Of a stretch of DNA of 64,000 bases, positions 48,469 through 60,259 are shown in pieces. Positions within the stretch are counted from its first letter, which is position 1. Every line of letters begins with the position of its first letter. The translations under genes were made by a program, and so were the position numbers. The stretch lies in contig CADCXD010000004.1 of NCBI GenBank assembly GCA_902806575.1, positions 1,178,001-1,242,000 on the forward strand. Reading direction: 5' to 3'. The notes beneath the pieces were generated by a model that saw nothing but the letters and a program-made list of their open reading frames with translations, was not told the origin of the DNA and searched no databases. The stretch comes from Jackrogersella multiformis. Lineage: Eukaryota > Ascomycota > Sordariomycetes > Xylariales > Hypoxylaceae.

Positions 48469-49921
48469 TCAGGCCTTCCACCTCAGCAGCGTGAACGTGT
48501 GCTTCGGAAACGTGTATTTCCCCTGCCCGTCCCACTTCCCCTCGGTCAAGCTGACCTCCTCCTTGCCCTCGGTATTCGTCGAGCCGACCCCCGCGGCGCC
48601 GGACACGGCGTACACGGCCACGTCGCCGCCCACGCCCTCGAGGTCCACGGCGAAGTCCTCGGCCTCGCTGATGTTCACCACGGCCAGGCTGACGTAGCCG
48701 TCGTCGGCCAGGGCGGCGCTGACGTCGAGCCACGGGGCGCCGGCGTCGCCGAGGGCGCCCTGCAGCCAGGCGGGCTGGGTGTCGCCGGCGTAGGAGGCGG
48801 CGCGCACGTGGGCGGCCACGGTCCACCCGCGCATGTAGCGGCTGTACAGCAGCAGCGGCCACCAGGTGGCCTGGCGCACGAGACCGGCGGCCGTGGTCAT
48901 GAGCGGCGAGATGACGTTGACGGTCTGCGCGATGTTGGCCATGCCGACGTACCGCGACTGCCGCACGAACACGTTCAGCCACGAGGCCACGGCCAGCGCG
49001 TCCGACAGCGTGTACCGCTCCTCGGCGCCCTGGTCGCCGGGCGCGCGCTCCGGGTCCCACACGTTCCACTCGTCGAAGCAGATCTTGGTGGGGGGCTTGG
49101 AGGGGGGGATGTTGTTCTCGATGCGCGCGAGGTCGATGAGGGAGGCGGCGATCTGGATGGCGCGCTCGGCGGCGAGGGGCGCGGTGGCGTTCTTGACGTG
49201 GTCCGGCGAGGCCGTGTAGATGTGGATGCTGTGCATGTCGGCGCTGCCCACGCACTGGTTGAGGACATAGTGGTCCCAGGAGCTCTGGCCGTCCTGGCCG
49301 CAGAGGATGAGGACGAGGTCGGGGTCGAGCAGGCGGAGGGCCTTGGCCCACTGCGCGGCCTTCTTGGCGTAGTCCTCCTTGGTCATCTGCTCGACCTGCC
49401 ACGGACCCCACACCTCGTTGCCGAGGGCCCAGTACTTGACGCGGTAGGGCTCGGGGTGGCCGTTGGCGCGGCGCTGGTTGGCCCAGTAGGTGTCACGCGT
49501 GCCGTTGCAGTACTCGACCCAGGCGAGCGCCTCGTCCAGGGTGCCGGTGCCGAAGTTGAGGCACAGGTACGGCTCCACGCGCGCGGGCCTGCCCTCCGAG
49601 AGCACGGACAGCCAGCGCATGAACTCGTCGGTGCCGAACTGGTTGGACTCGACGCCGAGCCAGGCGAGCTCAGGACGCTTGGGGCGCTTGCCGCGCGGCC
49701 CGACGCCGTCCTGCCAGTGGTACGTCGCTACGAAGTTGCCGCCCGGGTACCGCACCACGGGGATGTCGAGCTCGCGCAGCGCCGAGAGCACGTCCGTCCG
49801 GAAGCCGTGGGAGTCGGCGAGCGGGCTCGTGGGGTCGTATATGCCCCCGTAGATGCAGCGGCCCATGTGTCTGGAGGGTTTGGTAAGCGGTGGAATAGCG
49901 TTACTACATGTCTGATATGTG

Positions 49922-49954
<33 letters not shown>

Positions 49955-50119
49955 ACATGTGTGTATATGTGTGTAGATCTAAAGGAATTGTAGGGGTGAT
50001 AGTCACTCTTACTCGGTGAAGCCTCCATATGTCATGGGGTCGATCTTGGACAGGCGCTTCGCGGCGTCCACTTCTATGAGGGGGGTCTCATCCCCGACGA
50101 TTTTCGTGAAGGTGGTCAT
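48469..50119 (-). CDS. Alpha-L-arabinofuranosidase, GH51, intracellular type
   Basis: Two exons (50013-50119, 48469-49870) join at FTE/HMGRCIYGGIYDP to give 502 residues, the length of single-chain intracellular GH51 enzymes. Residues 1-36 (MTTFTKIVGDETPLIEVD) have no signal peptide. Key motifs: RYPGGNFVATYHWQDGVGP, the acid/base glutamate in LGNEVWGPWQ (~186), HSIHIYT, and the nucleophile glutamate in CFDEWNVWDPE (~303). Reaction: releases terminal non-reducing alpha-L-arabinofuranose from arabino-oligosaccharides, here after uptake into the cell. The coding exons are very GC-rich against the AT-rich flanks, which leaves long open frames on the other strand. The intron contains a long AT/GT microsatellite. 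Confidence 0.95.
49920..49976. repeat. TA/TG dinucleotide microsatellite in GH51 intron
   Basis: Alternating TATATA then GTGTGT runs with an ACATGTG interruption, lying wholly inside the GH51 intron (49871-50012). Likely length-variable. Confidence 0.8.
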
Positions 50120-51408
50120 GATGGGCTAGGTATAAGGTTTTATTTAGACCTCAAGACATTCAAGGAAGTCTCAAGAGCACACTCATCCTCAGCCCGGGGC
50201 TGTCTCTTCGTATTCATATGATATTGGGGGCGTCCCCTACCTGCTCACCCCCTCAGTACCCAGATCACCGGGGACCGGGGCGGGTACGGGAAGCTGTCCC
50301 ATTCGGGAGAATCTCGTCCGCTGGGTGCCGATTGGTGCGCATAATGAAGTGCGAGTGCTAGCTAGCTACCGACTAACTTAGCAAGCACCCCGTATTTGGT
50401 TTCGATAGTCGACGGAGACGATCGTTCAAATGCTAGGAGCTTTCACGATGTCTGGATAGGCGTGTTTCAAAATGTATTAGCAACACATGTATACACTAGA
50501 TAGGGCAGCTAATAGATATGAGCAACATGGATGTTTTTAGTAAATAAGTGACCTGAAATAGGGTAGGTTATCTGGTATGTAAGTGGTGCGGATATACTAT
50601 ATTCTGTTTAATTGCTTTCTTAGTAATTACCTAGGTCTATTTCTTTATTTTATGTTTTTGTGTAGATAGATAGGTAATTTACCTACATAAGGTACCCCGC
50701 GGTTGGACAGATAAAGTATATACCTCGAGGTAACATGTATGTATGTATGTATACTGTACTTGATTCTATTTGTTAGACTTACATATGTCCATTAGAGGTA
50801 TGTATGCCTTATGACGTGTTAGAGTTTAGAATCAGATCTCATACTGTATAGTACCTGCCTCCTACCTACCTAGCCCGCTCCCCCACACAGCCCGCACCGT
50901 ACCAGCACGGCGGGAAGGAGCTGAGGAGCTCCTACACTGCTACGCGGGGGCCAACCCCGACTGCATTAACTTGCAATATAGTACGGAGCTACGCAGCACA
51001 TCTGAATGCTTTGAACCTTTCCCCGTCTTCCCCCCACAATAAAAGCCCCATTGGGTCAAGTATCGAGTATCGAATACCCATACCTCGCTCTTCGTACCTC
51101 CATACCATACCATACCATACCATACCATACATACATACATACATGCGTATATATATTTTCCCCATCACAAGCTAGGTTATCTAGTACATCTCCGCCCACC
51201 GACGAGACATTTTCGGAAGCGATAAGCTCTCCAGCAGGGCACCATCCCCTCCCCTCCCCTCCCCTCCCCCAACCCCACCAATAACACTTTGGAGGCTAGT
51301 GAGACTTTGGTTACGTCGCTACCGACCCGGGGAGGCAGAGAAAGACGGAGAAAAGGAGACTAGGAGAGCCAGAGAAATAGACGTGGAGACGAGACTCCGC
51401 CAGAAACC
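50120..51408. other. Intergenic region between divergent genes
   Basis: No gene seen. Carries simple repeats: ATGT units near 50735-50750, CCATA and CATA runs near 51099-51143, and CCCCT runs near 51245-51267. An ACCTAGGT core lies at 50629. Confidence 0.55.
51099..51143. repeat. CCATA and CATA tandem repeats
   Basis: Six copies of CCATA run into four copies of CATA. They sit about 270 bp upstream of the small unknown gene. Confidence 0.75.
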
Positions 51409-52122
51409 ATGAGCAGCCACCACGCTGGTGCTAGGCCCCCCATCGCCGTGCCAGGACCGGGCGCGAGTGCGGCGGCGGCGGATGCGTTCACGGCCGAGAT
51501 GCGGGATCGACAGGCCCGGGGGAAGGACCCATACGAGTCATCCGACGGCAGCAGTGAGTTTGCTACCGACGGGACGAGGAGGTACCGAGCTGGAGCGTAT
51601 GTTCCTTGTCACATGACTTGCTATGTCCCCCTATTTCTGATTATTACCCTTGCCGTTCTTTCTTCGTTACATATAATATATGTATACCTACCGACTTCGA
51701 CACCGTGCCACATACATCCGTATCTATCTAAATATACACACTAACACAATACCCTAACAGCACCAGGGACGAGGCTTTCGTCGTGATGGAGCGCCGCCGC
51801 CTGGCCGCCCAGATACTGGATAGCCCGGAGCTGCTGATGATGGCCGCGCAGCGGGACAACGAGGTATCTCTCCCCCCCCCCCCCCCATCCTTATATCATG
51901 TTACTATTTCTGTTTCCGTTTCTACTTCCACACACCCCTAACGCACGCGCGCACCAGAGCATACCGGCGACGCGCCTGCGCTACACGCGCATGCTGTGCG
52001 GCTTCGAGGAGCCGCCCCCGCCGCGAAGCAAGAAGCCGTACCGCGGCGGCGGCGCTGCCTCGTCGTCGCGCGTGCCGAGCGGGTCCACGCCCGGCCGTTC
52101 CGGTAGGAAGGACACGCGGTGA
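51409..52122 (+). CDS. Small unknown fungal protein
   Basis: Three exons (51409-51596, 51761-51863, 51958-52122) give 151 residues, all with canonical borders (GTATGT/AACAG, GTATCT/ACCAG). The N-terminus is Ala/Gly/Pro-rich and disordered. The middle looks folded: MERRRLAAQILDSPELLMMAAQRDNE then IPATRLRYTRMLCGFEE. The tail is Pro/Arg/Ser-rich. The exons are GC-rich relative to introns and flanks, as for the neighbouring GH51 gene. I do not recognise a family. The helical middle block would suit a protein-interaction role, but this is inference only. Confidence 0.75.
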
Positions 52123-53155
52123 TCTCTCGGTTGGCACGGGTGGGATTCAGCAGTGGTGGTGGCGGTGGTTGTGCTGTTTGGAGAGAAGTAGGAGGATGAG
52201 GAGGCGGCAGCGGCATTTAGCTGGCTTGGGTTAGCCTAGTTAGGCACCTAGTTGGTTGGTTGGTTGGTTATTCGGTCGGTCGCTTGGTCAGATACGAGGG
52301 CCGTCGTTCGAGCTACGCTGCTACTAGGCTGGGTTGTCGGAAGAGGTAGTAAGGCCTAGATAGGCAGATGAGAGGATGAGAGAATTAGAGGAAGGCAAAG
52401 CCGGACATATAGGAGACGGGGTTGCTGGCAGCAGCGTGACGTGCATCTCCTTCCGGCCGAGAAACTGGCGAAGGGTTGCTATCAAGAAGGCAAGGCTGCA
52501 TTTAAGCCTTAAGACACAAGCCTCCGGCGGTTAAAACTAAGGCGTAAACGCACGGTACGCTCTCTGCACACCACCACCACCAAGCGTGTGTCAATTTTTG
52601 TTAGGAGGCAGAAGTCAGGAAGCAACCATTATCAGTGTAGACCCAAACCCAACCCAGCGTGCGGAATCTGCAGAATTACGGAGTCACGGCAGATGCATAC
52701 AAATGCAAATCCCTACAGGGGAAAGGAGTCGGTGGCTCAAGTGTGTTATTGATCTTTTTGTTCATGGTCATTCGTCATTTAGAGTAGTAGTAGTAATAAT
52801 ACCTATACCACAACCTAGGTTTCCTTTCCCCTTTCCGAAAATACTGATCGGGAAGCTAAATCTTGTTCGCTTCTCTTACGAACGAACACTTGATTCCCGG
52901 CCCCCCTATCATCCCTGCCGGGAAATGGGGAAATATATAAGTGCTAAGATATGGTCCCGTGCTATCCAAAAATGCCAATAATCCAAAGTACGTAATCCCG
53001 GTATCCAAATATGCGACCTGGCTCAGAACGCCCGAAACACCATAATATGATAGCCTCCATGATATCCTCTAAAAGGTTTATTCAAACGAGCCATTACCCA
53101 ATACCTCGAGTCTCCCAGATACCAGCCTAGGTTCTTCTAGCCGCAAGATATTATA
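52123..53155. other. Intergenic region between convergent genes
   Basis: 3' flanks of the small unknown gene and the ADAM gene. A TTGG run near 52251-52268 is the only repeat. One ACCTAGGT core at 52813. No gene seen. Confidence 0.55.
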
Positions 53156-55558
53156 TTATGCGTACCTCATCGTGGGCACTCTTTGCCCCCATTGATTTTG
53201 GTCTTGCCAGGGCTGTTGCCGAGGCCCCCGACTGCCGGTTCCTCTGCTTACTCCCCTGGCTGCTGGGGGTGGACGTGGTATTGAATTGGCTACAAATGGA
53301 CCGCCGGATCCACCTACCCAGCTACTGGTAGGTTGGACTCTCTTGGCTATCTTCCTCCTTCGTGCTCTACGTCGGCATGATGTACAGATACAGCAGCTGA
53401 TACCAATGAGAAGTAGCCCGCCGACGGCTGCGCCAACGGGGATGATGATGTTTTTATTGTCGGTGAAGAAACTTCCCACTTGGTCGACGAAACTAGACCC
53501 CTCACATTGTCCATTGGAGCAGTGTCCGCCGCCTTGACAAGGAGTGCCGTCCAAGAAATACTGCTGCATGTCGTAGCAGGCATTCGATCCAAGTTGGGAC
53601 GAAGAGCAGCGCAATAGACAGGTCTGCGAGTCGCAAGCTTTCGTGTCGCTATTGTTAGTCATTGAGCCCACAAGCGTCGAGCACTGCAAATCTCGAGAAG
53701 TGCATTGCCCGGAAGCACATGTTAAGCTGGCACCGCTAGAGCCGCAAGACTGGCCGTCCGGCGCCTTGACATCGTTCGGACACGTTCCGGATGTGCCACT
53801 GCAAGTCTCCTGCGGGTCACATGAGCCCGTGCTGGATCGGCAAACTGATCCTGACGACTCAAACTGGCATTGATCTGAACAACAGTCTTCGTTGGACGGA
53901 TCACAGACTGCATTATCCTTGAATTTGCATGTGGCCGGGTCGCAACAGCTATTATTCGCACAACCATTTGTGCCGCCGCAATCGCACTGCTCTCCCGCCT
54001 CCACGATGCCGTTTCCGCATTGACTTCCTGATATTGTGACGATGTTTTTGTTGTTAGTCAAACAGGTCGACTTGACACTATTCCGACCCATAGCCGAACA
54101 GATGTTACCAATAGTACAGGGCGAGAACCGGGTGACACCCTGGGATGTGGACGGATTCATGATGAAGCCGCCGTTAGCATTGCACGTAGAAGTGCTAAGT
54201 GGGCAACATTTCTGCATCGATGCCGTGCCGTCCGAGCACGTGTCCGATACACAATCATGGAAAGCACCAAAAGTGTGGCCGGCTTCATGTGCAAATACCT
54301 GCCACTCAGTAGAGGTTCGGACGACAACGTTAGCTCCTGCAATCGTTTCATTTCCTCCGCCCGAGTTTCCCCCTTGAGTTCCTGACCCTTGAGCGCATAG
54401 TTGACCCAGCCACGCCAGACCGACAGCCGCATCGGTGTTGCACGTGCTTAGTAGCGTCCAATACGCATTGGTATCGTTGAACTGTCCTCTCCATGCTGAA
54501 AACAGATTAAGACGATCCGTGATGGTGACACCGTTACCGCAAGCGACGTTCCATAGGGCATTTTGTGACGGAGTCCCGGGGCAATCCTTCTCGCTGATAG
54601 TTAGGTTTTGAATGCCTAGTGAGATGTTGAACGAATTCTCGTATAGCGCCGAGGCCGTGTTGACTTGCTGAATGATATTGGCACGCACATCGCTGTTGTT
54701 ATTGAACTGGGCGGTATACGTGCAATCCGTGGCGATCCCTACGAGGGCAACCTTGCGGGTTGTAGGACAGCCCTGAGTAGACCCAATACTCTGGGCAAGA
54801 TTTACACCAGCGCCATTACCACCGGTGGTCCCGTCGATCTGGCGACCAAAGAGGTCGGTCGAGTCTACCGCCGACAGGTCACGGAGATCTATACCCTGAT
54901 GAACAGGGTGACCATCCTCGTTGTTGAAGTTCAGCGCATCAGACGAACATGTGCTATCACCGAGTCCGCGTTTTAGTTCCGAGACTTCGTTAGGATTCGG
55001 CATGATGTCCGAGTCCCGCCAAACGACCATATACTCATCCTCCGCGTGGTCCGCAGTGGGATCATCTTCATGTTGCGTTTGCCTGTAGTTAGAACTGGTT
55101 TGAATATGGTGATGGTTCCCATTGACGCGAAATGTACCCTCGAAAAGCGGCCTTGATCCATCACGATGTACTGTTATCCTCGCCCAGCCCGAATTGATCC
55201 ATTCCAAATGCTCCGGATGTTGTATGAAAGCGTGGCCTTTGAAAACCCTGTGATCGGCTCTTTCTAACTTCTCTTCGCGGATGACGGAACCATCAGCAGC
55301 CAGGTACTGCACACTGGCCGTATCTGAGAGCACATCGTGGTTAGGTTCTAATGATATCCGGACTTTGTCCCTCTCGTTGTGAAGTAGGAATGTGAGATCG
55401 AATGAGGAATATGCGTGTACTCGATTAGAGGCGGTATGTATTACGGGGTTATCGAGTCGACTAATATAATTCAAGGCATTTCTCTTAACCGAATGCGCAT
55501 CTGAGGAATGTGATAGAAATGATAAGACGACGGCCGCAGCCTTAACGATGCCGCGCAT
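53156..55558 (-). CDS. ADAM-family zinc metalloprotease, type I membrane protein
   Basis: Single exon, 800 residues from the ATG at 55558 (the frame extends two codons further through a TTG). Order: signal peptide (MRGIVKAAAVVLSFLSHSSDA), prodomain to about residue 230 with NYRQTQHEDDP, reprolysin catalytic domain with the zinc motif HEAGHTFGAFHD near residue 423, a Met-turn candidate (GFIMNP), a disintegrin domain (CGNGIVEAGEQCDCGG onward, ~515-610), a cysteine-rich part, a membrane helix (IIIPVGAAVGGLLLIGISCC, ~700-725) and a basic Pro/Gly-rich cytoplasmic tail. Family role: sheddase or surface/secretory protease. Fungi usually carry one or two such genes (ADM-A/ADM-B) whose substrates are poorly known. 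All zinc ligands and the catalytic Glu are present. The lack of introns contrasts with most neighbours. Confidence 0.95.
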   Translation of the reverse strand: MRGIVKAAAVVLSFLSHSSDAHSVKRNALNYISRLDNPVIHTASNRVHAYSSFDLTFLLHNERDKVRISLEPNHDVLSDTASVQYLAADGSVIREEKLERADHRVFKGHAFIQHPEHLEWINSGWARITVHRDGSRPLFEGTFRVNGNHHHIQTSSNYRQTQHEDDPTADHAEDEYMVVWRDSDIMPNPNEVSELKRGLGDSTCSSDALNFNNEDGHPVHQGIDLRDLSAVDSTDLFGRQIDGTTGGNGAGVNLAQSIGSTQGCPTTRKVALVGIATDCTYTAQFNNNSDVRANIIQQVNTASALYENSFNISLGIQNLTISEKDCPGTPSQNALWNVACGNGVTITDRLNLFSAWRGQFNDTNAYWTLLSTCNTDAAVGLAWLGQLCAQGSGTQGGNSGGGNETIAGANVVVRTSTEWQVFAHEAGHTFGAFHDCVSDTCSDGTASMQKCCPLSTSTCNANGGFIMNPSTSQGVTRFSPCTIGNICSAMGRNSVKSTCLTNNKNIVTISGSQCGNGIVEAGEQCDCGGTNGCANNSCCDPATCKFKDNAVCDPSNEDCCSDQCQFESSGSVCRSSTGSCDPQETCSGTSGTCPNDVKAPDGQSCGSSGASLTCASGQCTSRDLQCSTLVGSMTNNSDTKACDSQTCLLRCSSSQLGSNACYDMQQYFLDGTPCQGGGHCSNGQCEGSSFVDQVGSFFTDNKNIIIPVGAAVGGLLLIGISCCICTSCRRRARRRKIAKRVQPTSSWVGGSGGPFVANSIPRPPPAARGVSRGTGSRGPRQQPWQDQNQWGQRVPTMRYA

Positions 55559-57874
55559 ATTCAAACGGGGTGAAGTCCTGCTTCAAGGACAATGATTTGT
55601 TCTCAAGACCCCATGCGGCGAAGTAATTGCGAATGTATCGCCGTGGGCGTCTCGAATTAGGAAATTAAAAAATTAGGAACTAGATATCGTCGTTGTCGTC
55701 CGCCCAGCAAGAGAACAATTAACAGTTTCAAACTTGACGCCAATATGTCCAAGGAAGAAGGGGAACCAGAATGAAACAAGCCAGAGATATCGTAGGAGCT
55801 GACGAGGCTCGGCGACGTTCAGAGAAGCTTGGTTTTAGATATAACCCTAGAAATCCTAGAAATCCTAGAGGGGTTGGAATACTGCGAGGCCGAAACTGTT
55901 TTCTATTTTCTATCTCCAATCCTTATGAGATTTTACCAAAATTGCCTGCTCGATGGAAAGACTGCAGGAAAGACTGCGAGAACCAGGAAACGAAGAAACA
56001 AGTGAAATGTTTCGATTAGCAAAAACAAAAGAGCGAGAAGGCGAAAAGGCGAGAATATGAGAAGATGTTAGAAAGGGATTGAAGTGTGGCTGCGCAGGCC
56101 GGCCTTGGTAGACCAAGACATCAGGATGAATGCGAGTTGGCGAGTCGACGAGTGAGAGAGAGAGAAAGAGAGAAACTTGGAATACACTACACTAATACAC
56201 TACATAGACCATCTATTACCTTATGGCAGGGACACTACACTACAATAGGCATGGATATTAATGGGGATGAAGGAGATAGACCAATGACATCCCTGAATTC
56301 ATTTCATATCCTACCTACTTAAGGCATTTAATATGTAAATAGCAAGTGAGACGGACCTCGATGCGGGGCAACTGCTCTGGCCTGGAACTTTGTTGCCGGC
56401 TTGGCAGTCAGCAGATTTACCTCGTACTTGCTTCTCTTGCTTCTCTTCATGTAGGTATGTACGACTACATACTTGAGTACTTAATTAATTAATGTGCCAG
56501 AGGATAATCGAGTTTGTCACACAAAACAAAACAAAACAAAACAAAATTCACTCGATCAATAAACTCAGCTACTAACTAACTACCAACTTAAATTGGCGAT
56601 TATCAAGATCTCAAAAATACCCTATGCCAAATGCCGTGGCACATACACTATTGATGAGACCCTGAGGCGAAACAACCCCAGCTCTTAATTTTTACATGTC
56701 CGGTTGCCGTCCGTTCGAGCGTCCCTGTGCTGTTTCAGGACTCTGCTGTAGACTTAGTGTAGTGTATCTAGCCTTGCGACTCGAAAATATGTGGGAATCC
56801 GGCCCATCAGGAACCGAGGACCATTGTTTATTTATAGTAGCATCATCATGCAGTCATGTCGCTTATCCATTTGGCACTTACACTACACTATCTCACTACC
56901 TACATTAATATATGAGGACCAATTCCCGCTCCGTAGGTTCGCGCCGGTCCCTGCAGACCACATTATTCATAACATCCAATGTACCTAGGTATGTATGCAT
57001 CTCATAATATGCAGTGGCCCGGACCTGAGAACAACGGCGACCCTCTCCTCTTCCCTCTCCCCTCTTGATGTCGTGACACCTTCTTAATTCTCATCACCTG
57101 CATCGGAACGGTGTCGAGCTGGCTTATCTCCGAATCTATATAAGCCCGTATGTCTCTCTAATAGCCAATGAGGCTGACGCCATTCTCGTGGTCAAGCCTG
57201 TGCCAAGCAGCTCGGCTTGCAAACGCCACTACACTACAGGTGACACTAATGACGCGTCCTCTTGGCTTGATCCTTTTATACTTGCTTCTGTCTGCCATTT
57301 GAAATCAAGTATCTATCCGGATGAGATTCTGTACATACATATGGGTTTGTATGTACGTATTTACACAATGTCTCCAAGATCATCTCGAGCCGCGCCACAT
57401 TCCTACCAAAATACACACATTGACGTATCAGGAAGAAGGACGCACAATAAAGGCAGGTGACCTGGCACTTCGTGTCACTACATAAGCGGCAAAGTAAATG
57501 CTCAGCTTATGCAGTGCTCTGCTTGTGTCTACTTGGGATAAATTGCCTACCTACATATGCAGGTATTTGTGCTCTTCACAAAGTTACAGTTGGTAGAACA
57601 GATTGAAGCCAATACCCCGTTTACATAAAGACTAATTTTGGATTATTCATTGTTAGGCTGTTCAGCTATAATATATAGAGCTCGTTTGAATTGCTTGAAA
57701 CGCGGACGTGAAATCTTTCTTCGAATTCATAGTCGTACCGAGACCATGATATTGAAAAGCACAAACTGGGTCGGTAAAGATTAGTGTCGCCAGCTAAATC
57801 TCCCACGTTCCGCACCTTTCACACATCTAAGATAGAATGGTATCAGAAGTCTAAAGTCAACACCGTCTTACCCT
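55559..57874. other. 2.3-kb intergenic region
   Basis: ADAM promoter on the left and acetyl-CoA synthetase 3' flank on the right. Simple repeats: AAATCCTAG near 55848-55869, AG-rich GAGAGAGAAAGA near 56153-56173, and AAAAC units near 56522-56546. An ACCTAGGT core lies at 56983. No gene seen. Confidence 0.55.
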
Positions 57875-60259
57875 TTACTTCTTTCTAGCCTCGTGGACAA
57901 CGGCAATGATCTTGTCGACTACGGATGGGTCGGATAGCTATTGCGTAATGATTAGCACGTTTCCAAGATAATGATAGGAGATACTAACCGTTGTCGTGTC
58001 GCCAAGCTGGTCTTCCTCTCCAGCCAAGATCTTCCTCAAGATGCGGCGCATGATCTTGCCACTTCGCGTCTTGGGCAAGTCGGGTACAATATATACCGCT
58101 TTGGGTGCGGCAAAAGGTCCGATGCTCTTCCGGACTTGTAGGATGAATTCCTTTCTTAACGCATCTGAGGCATCGCTACCATTCTTGATGGCCACAAACG
58201 CGTTGACCGCTTGTCCGGTCAACTCATCAGCGACACCAACCACGGCAGCTTCGGCTACGGAGTGGTGCTCGATCAGGGCAGCTTCGATTTCCGCAGTTGA
58301 CAAACGATGTCCACTGACATTGACCACATCGTCCACTCTTCCTCGGATCCAGTAGAAGCCCTCGTGATCACGGCCAGCTCCGTCGCCGGTAAACTTGGAC
58401 TAGTTAGTTTACTATCCTAGAGAAATGATTCCGTGCCATATACTTACGTAGTAACCCTTGTAGACGTTAAGATACGTATCCATATATCTCCTGTGTGCAC
58501 CCCAGACGGTGCGGGCCATGCTAGGCCACGGTTGCTTGAAGGCCAGCACACCTTCAACATCATTACCGTGTATCTCCTCGCCGGAGACGGGGTCAATGAT
58601 GGCAGGCTCTATGCCGAAGAATGGCAGGGAAGCACTTCCCGGCTTAGTCGGTGTTACTCCGGCTAGAGGAGTTATTACATTCGACCCGGTCTCGGTTTGC
58701 CAGTAAGTCTGTTTTGTTAGTATCTACATATTCGGAAAGAGGACGGGAGTGGGTTATATAAACTTACGTCGACAATCTGCGCCTCCTCTTTGCCTACAAC
58801 TTCGAAGTACCATTTCCATACCTCAGCCGCAATTGGCTCACCCACTGAGCCCAGAACTCTTAGCTTCGGCATGTGAGCCTTGACAAAATCATCACCGGCA
58901 CGTTTCAATAATCTTAATGCCGTTGGTGCGACATAAAATTGGGTGACTTCGTGCTTCGCGATTATGTCCCAGTATCGAGAGAAATTGGGATAGGCCGGAG
59001 TCCCCTCGAATACCACGGTAGAGATACCGAGGAGCAGAGGCGCATAGACAACGTATGTGTGTCCAGTAATCCAGCCGACGTCTCCACCACAGAAATACCG
59101 GTCTCCGTCGTGAATATCGAATACGTATTTGCCAGTCATCGCGGCACCGAGAAGATATCCGGCAGTAGTGTGCATAACACCTTTAGGTTTACCGGTTGAG
59201 CCCGACGTGTATAGTAAGAAGAGAGGATCCTCGGAGTTCACAACTTCAGGGGCAATGTAGGATGGCCACTTCTCGACTTCCTCATGCCACCATAGATCAC
59301 GACCAGAGGTCCACGGAATATCAGCGCCGGTACGCTTAAAGACAAGCACGCCGGTAACGTCGGGGCATTGTTTGAGCGCGTCGTCGACGATCTTTTTGGT
59401 ACCGATCAACTTGCCACCACGTTTTCCCTCGTCCGTGGTAATAACTACTCTGGATTGGGCGTCGATGACACGATCACGCAGGGAATCGGCGGAGAAACCG
59501 GCAAACACGACAGAATGTACAGCGCCAATACGTGAAATTGCGAGGAAAGCAACGATAGCCTCTGGAATCATAGGTAGGTAAATAGCGACTGTATCGCCTT
59601 TTCGGACGCCCATCTTCTTCAGGACGTGCGCGACCCTGCTAACTTCACGAAGTAGTTCGCCATAGGTTAAATTTCGGCCTTCATTCGGCTCGTCGGCCTC
59701 GTATATGATAGCGACCTTGTTGGGGTCTTTAAAAGCATGTCGGTCGACGAGGTTGTAGGAAGCATTGAGCTGACCCTCGACGAACCAGGCAACATCGCCG
59801 TTAGCTAGCGATCCGGTACGGACGGTCTCGAAGTCCCGCTGCCATGTTAACAACTCTCTAGCCTTCTCACCGAAGAACTTTTCGGGTTCAGTGATGGATT
59901 CTTTGTATAGTTGCTGATATTCCTCAAGACCTAGCATACACATTAGGAAGGAGACTTTTATATCTACTATATATCTAAGTATAGAATGTGGACTTACTGC
60001 TAAGATGAGGTTTACTAGGGTGCTCTAGGTTCGTACGATGTTAGCTTCACATATACTACTCATGTGCTAGGGATTAATTCGAGTTGCGAATGAGGGATCT
60101 CACTGTCAAGCATTTTCTGCGGAGGGTCTGTTTGAGTTGGAGTCAGCATCGGATAACTTCAATTTATAAAGGTTTAAGCGCGATTAGCTTAGAGATCTTA
60201 CGGTAAGTATCAACCAGATGGGCCTCAGCGACCACTGGGGTCTTGGCTTGATCACCCAT
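57875..60259 (-). CDS. facA: Acetyl-CoA synthetase (FacA/Acs1)
   Basis: Seven exons (60202-60259, 60104-60127, 59998-60024, 58768-59930, 58448-58708, 57989-58393, 57875-57937) give 666 residues. Exons 2 and 3 are microexons of 24 and 27 bp; joining them yields VVAEAHLVDTYHPPQKMLDKHPSKPHLSSLEEYQQLY, described piecewise as the family N-terminus. Motifs: LLYTSGSTGKPKGV (AMP binding), the TYWQTETG adenine site, YYFTGDGA, WIRGRVDDVVNVSGHRLS (hinge), and KTRSGKIMRRILRK with the regulatory acetylation lysine. Reaction: acetate + ATP + CoA to acetyl-CoA + AMP + PPi, in cytosol and nucleus, needed for growth on acetate and ethanol and for acetyl supply. The exon 6 acceptor has two AG choices six bases apart; the downstream one gives the standard YYFTGDG. 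Confidence 0.96.

Noticed and set aside
48350..49411. 353-codon Arg/Pro/Gly-rich open frame on the minus strand in another frame of GH51
   Set aside because: Same cause: an alternate frame of a GC-rich gene with no domain character.
48499..50019. 506-codon open frame on the plus strand opposite GH51
   Set aside because: It is antisense to a complete GH51 gene with catalytic motifs, is composed mostly of Ala/Gly/Val/Leu/Asp, and arises because GC-rich codons leave few stops on the other strand.
59931..59943. Start codon of acetyl-CoA synthetase near 59943
   Set aside because: That ATG-like start is within an intron; the three short upstream exons give the conserved VVAEAH N-terminus.
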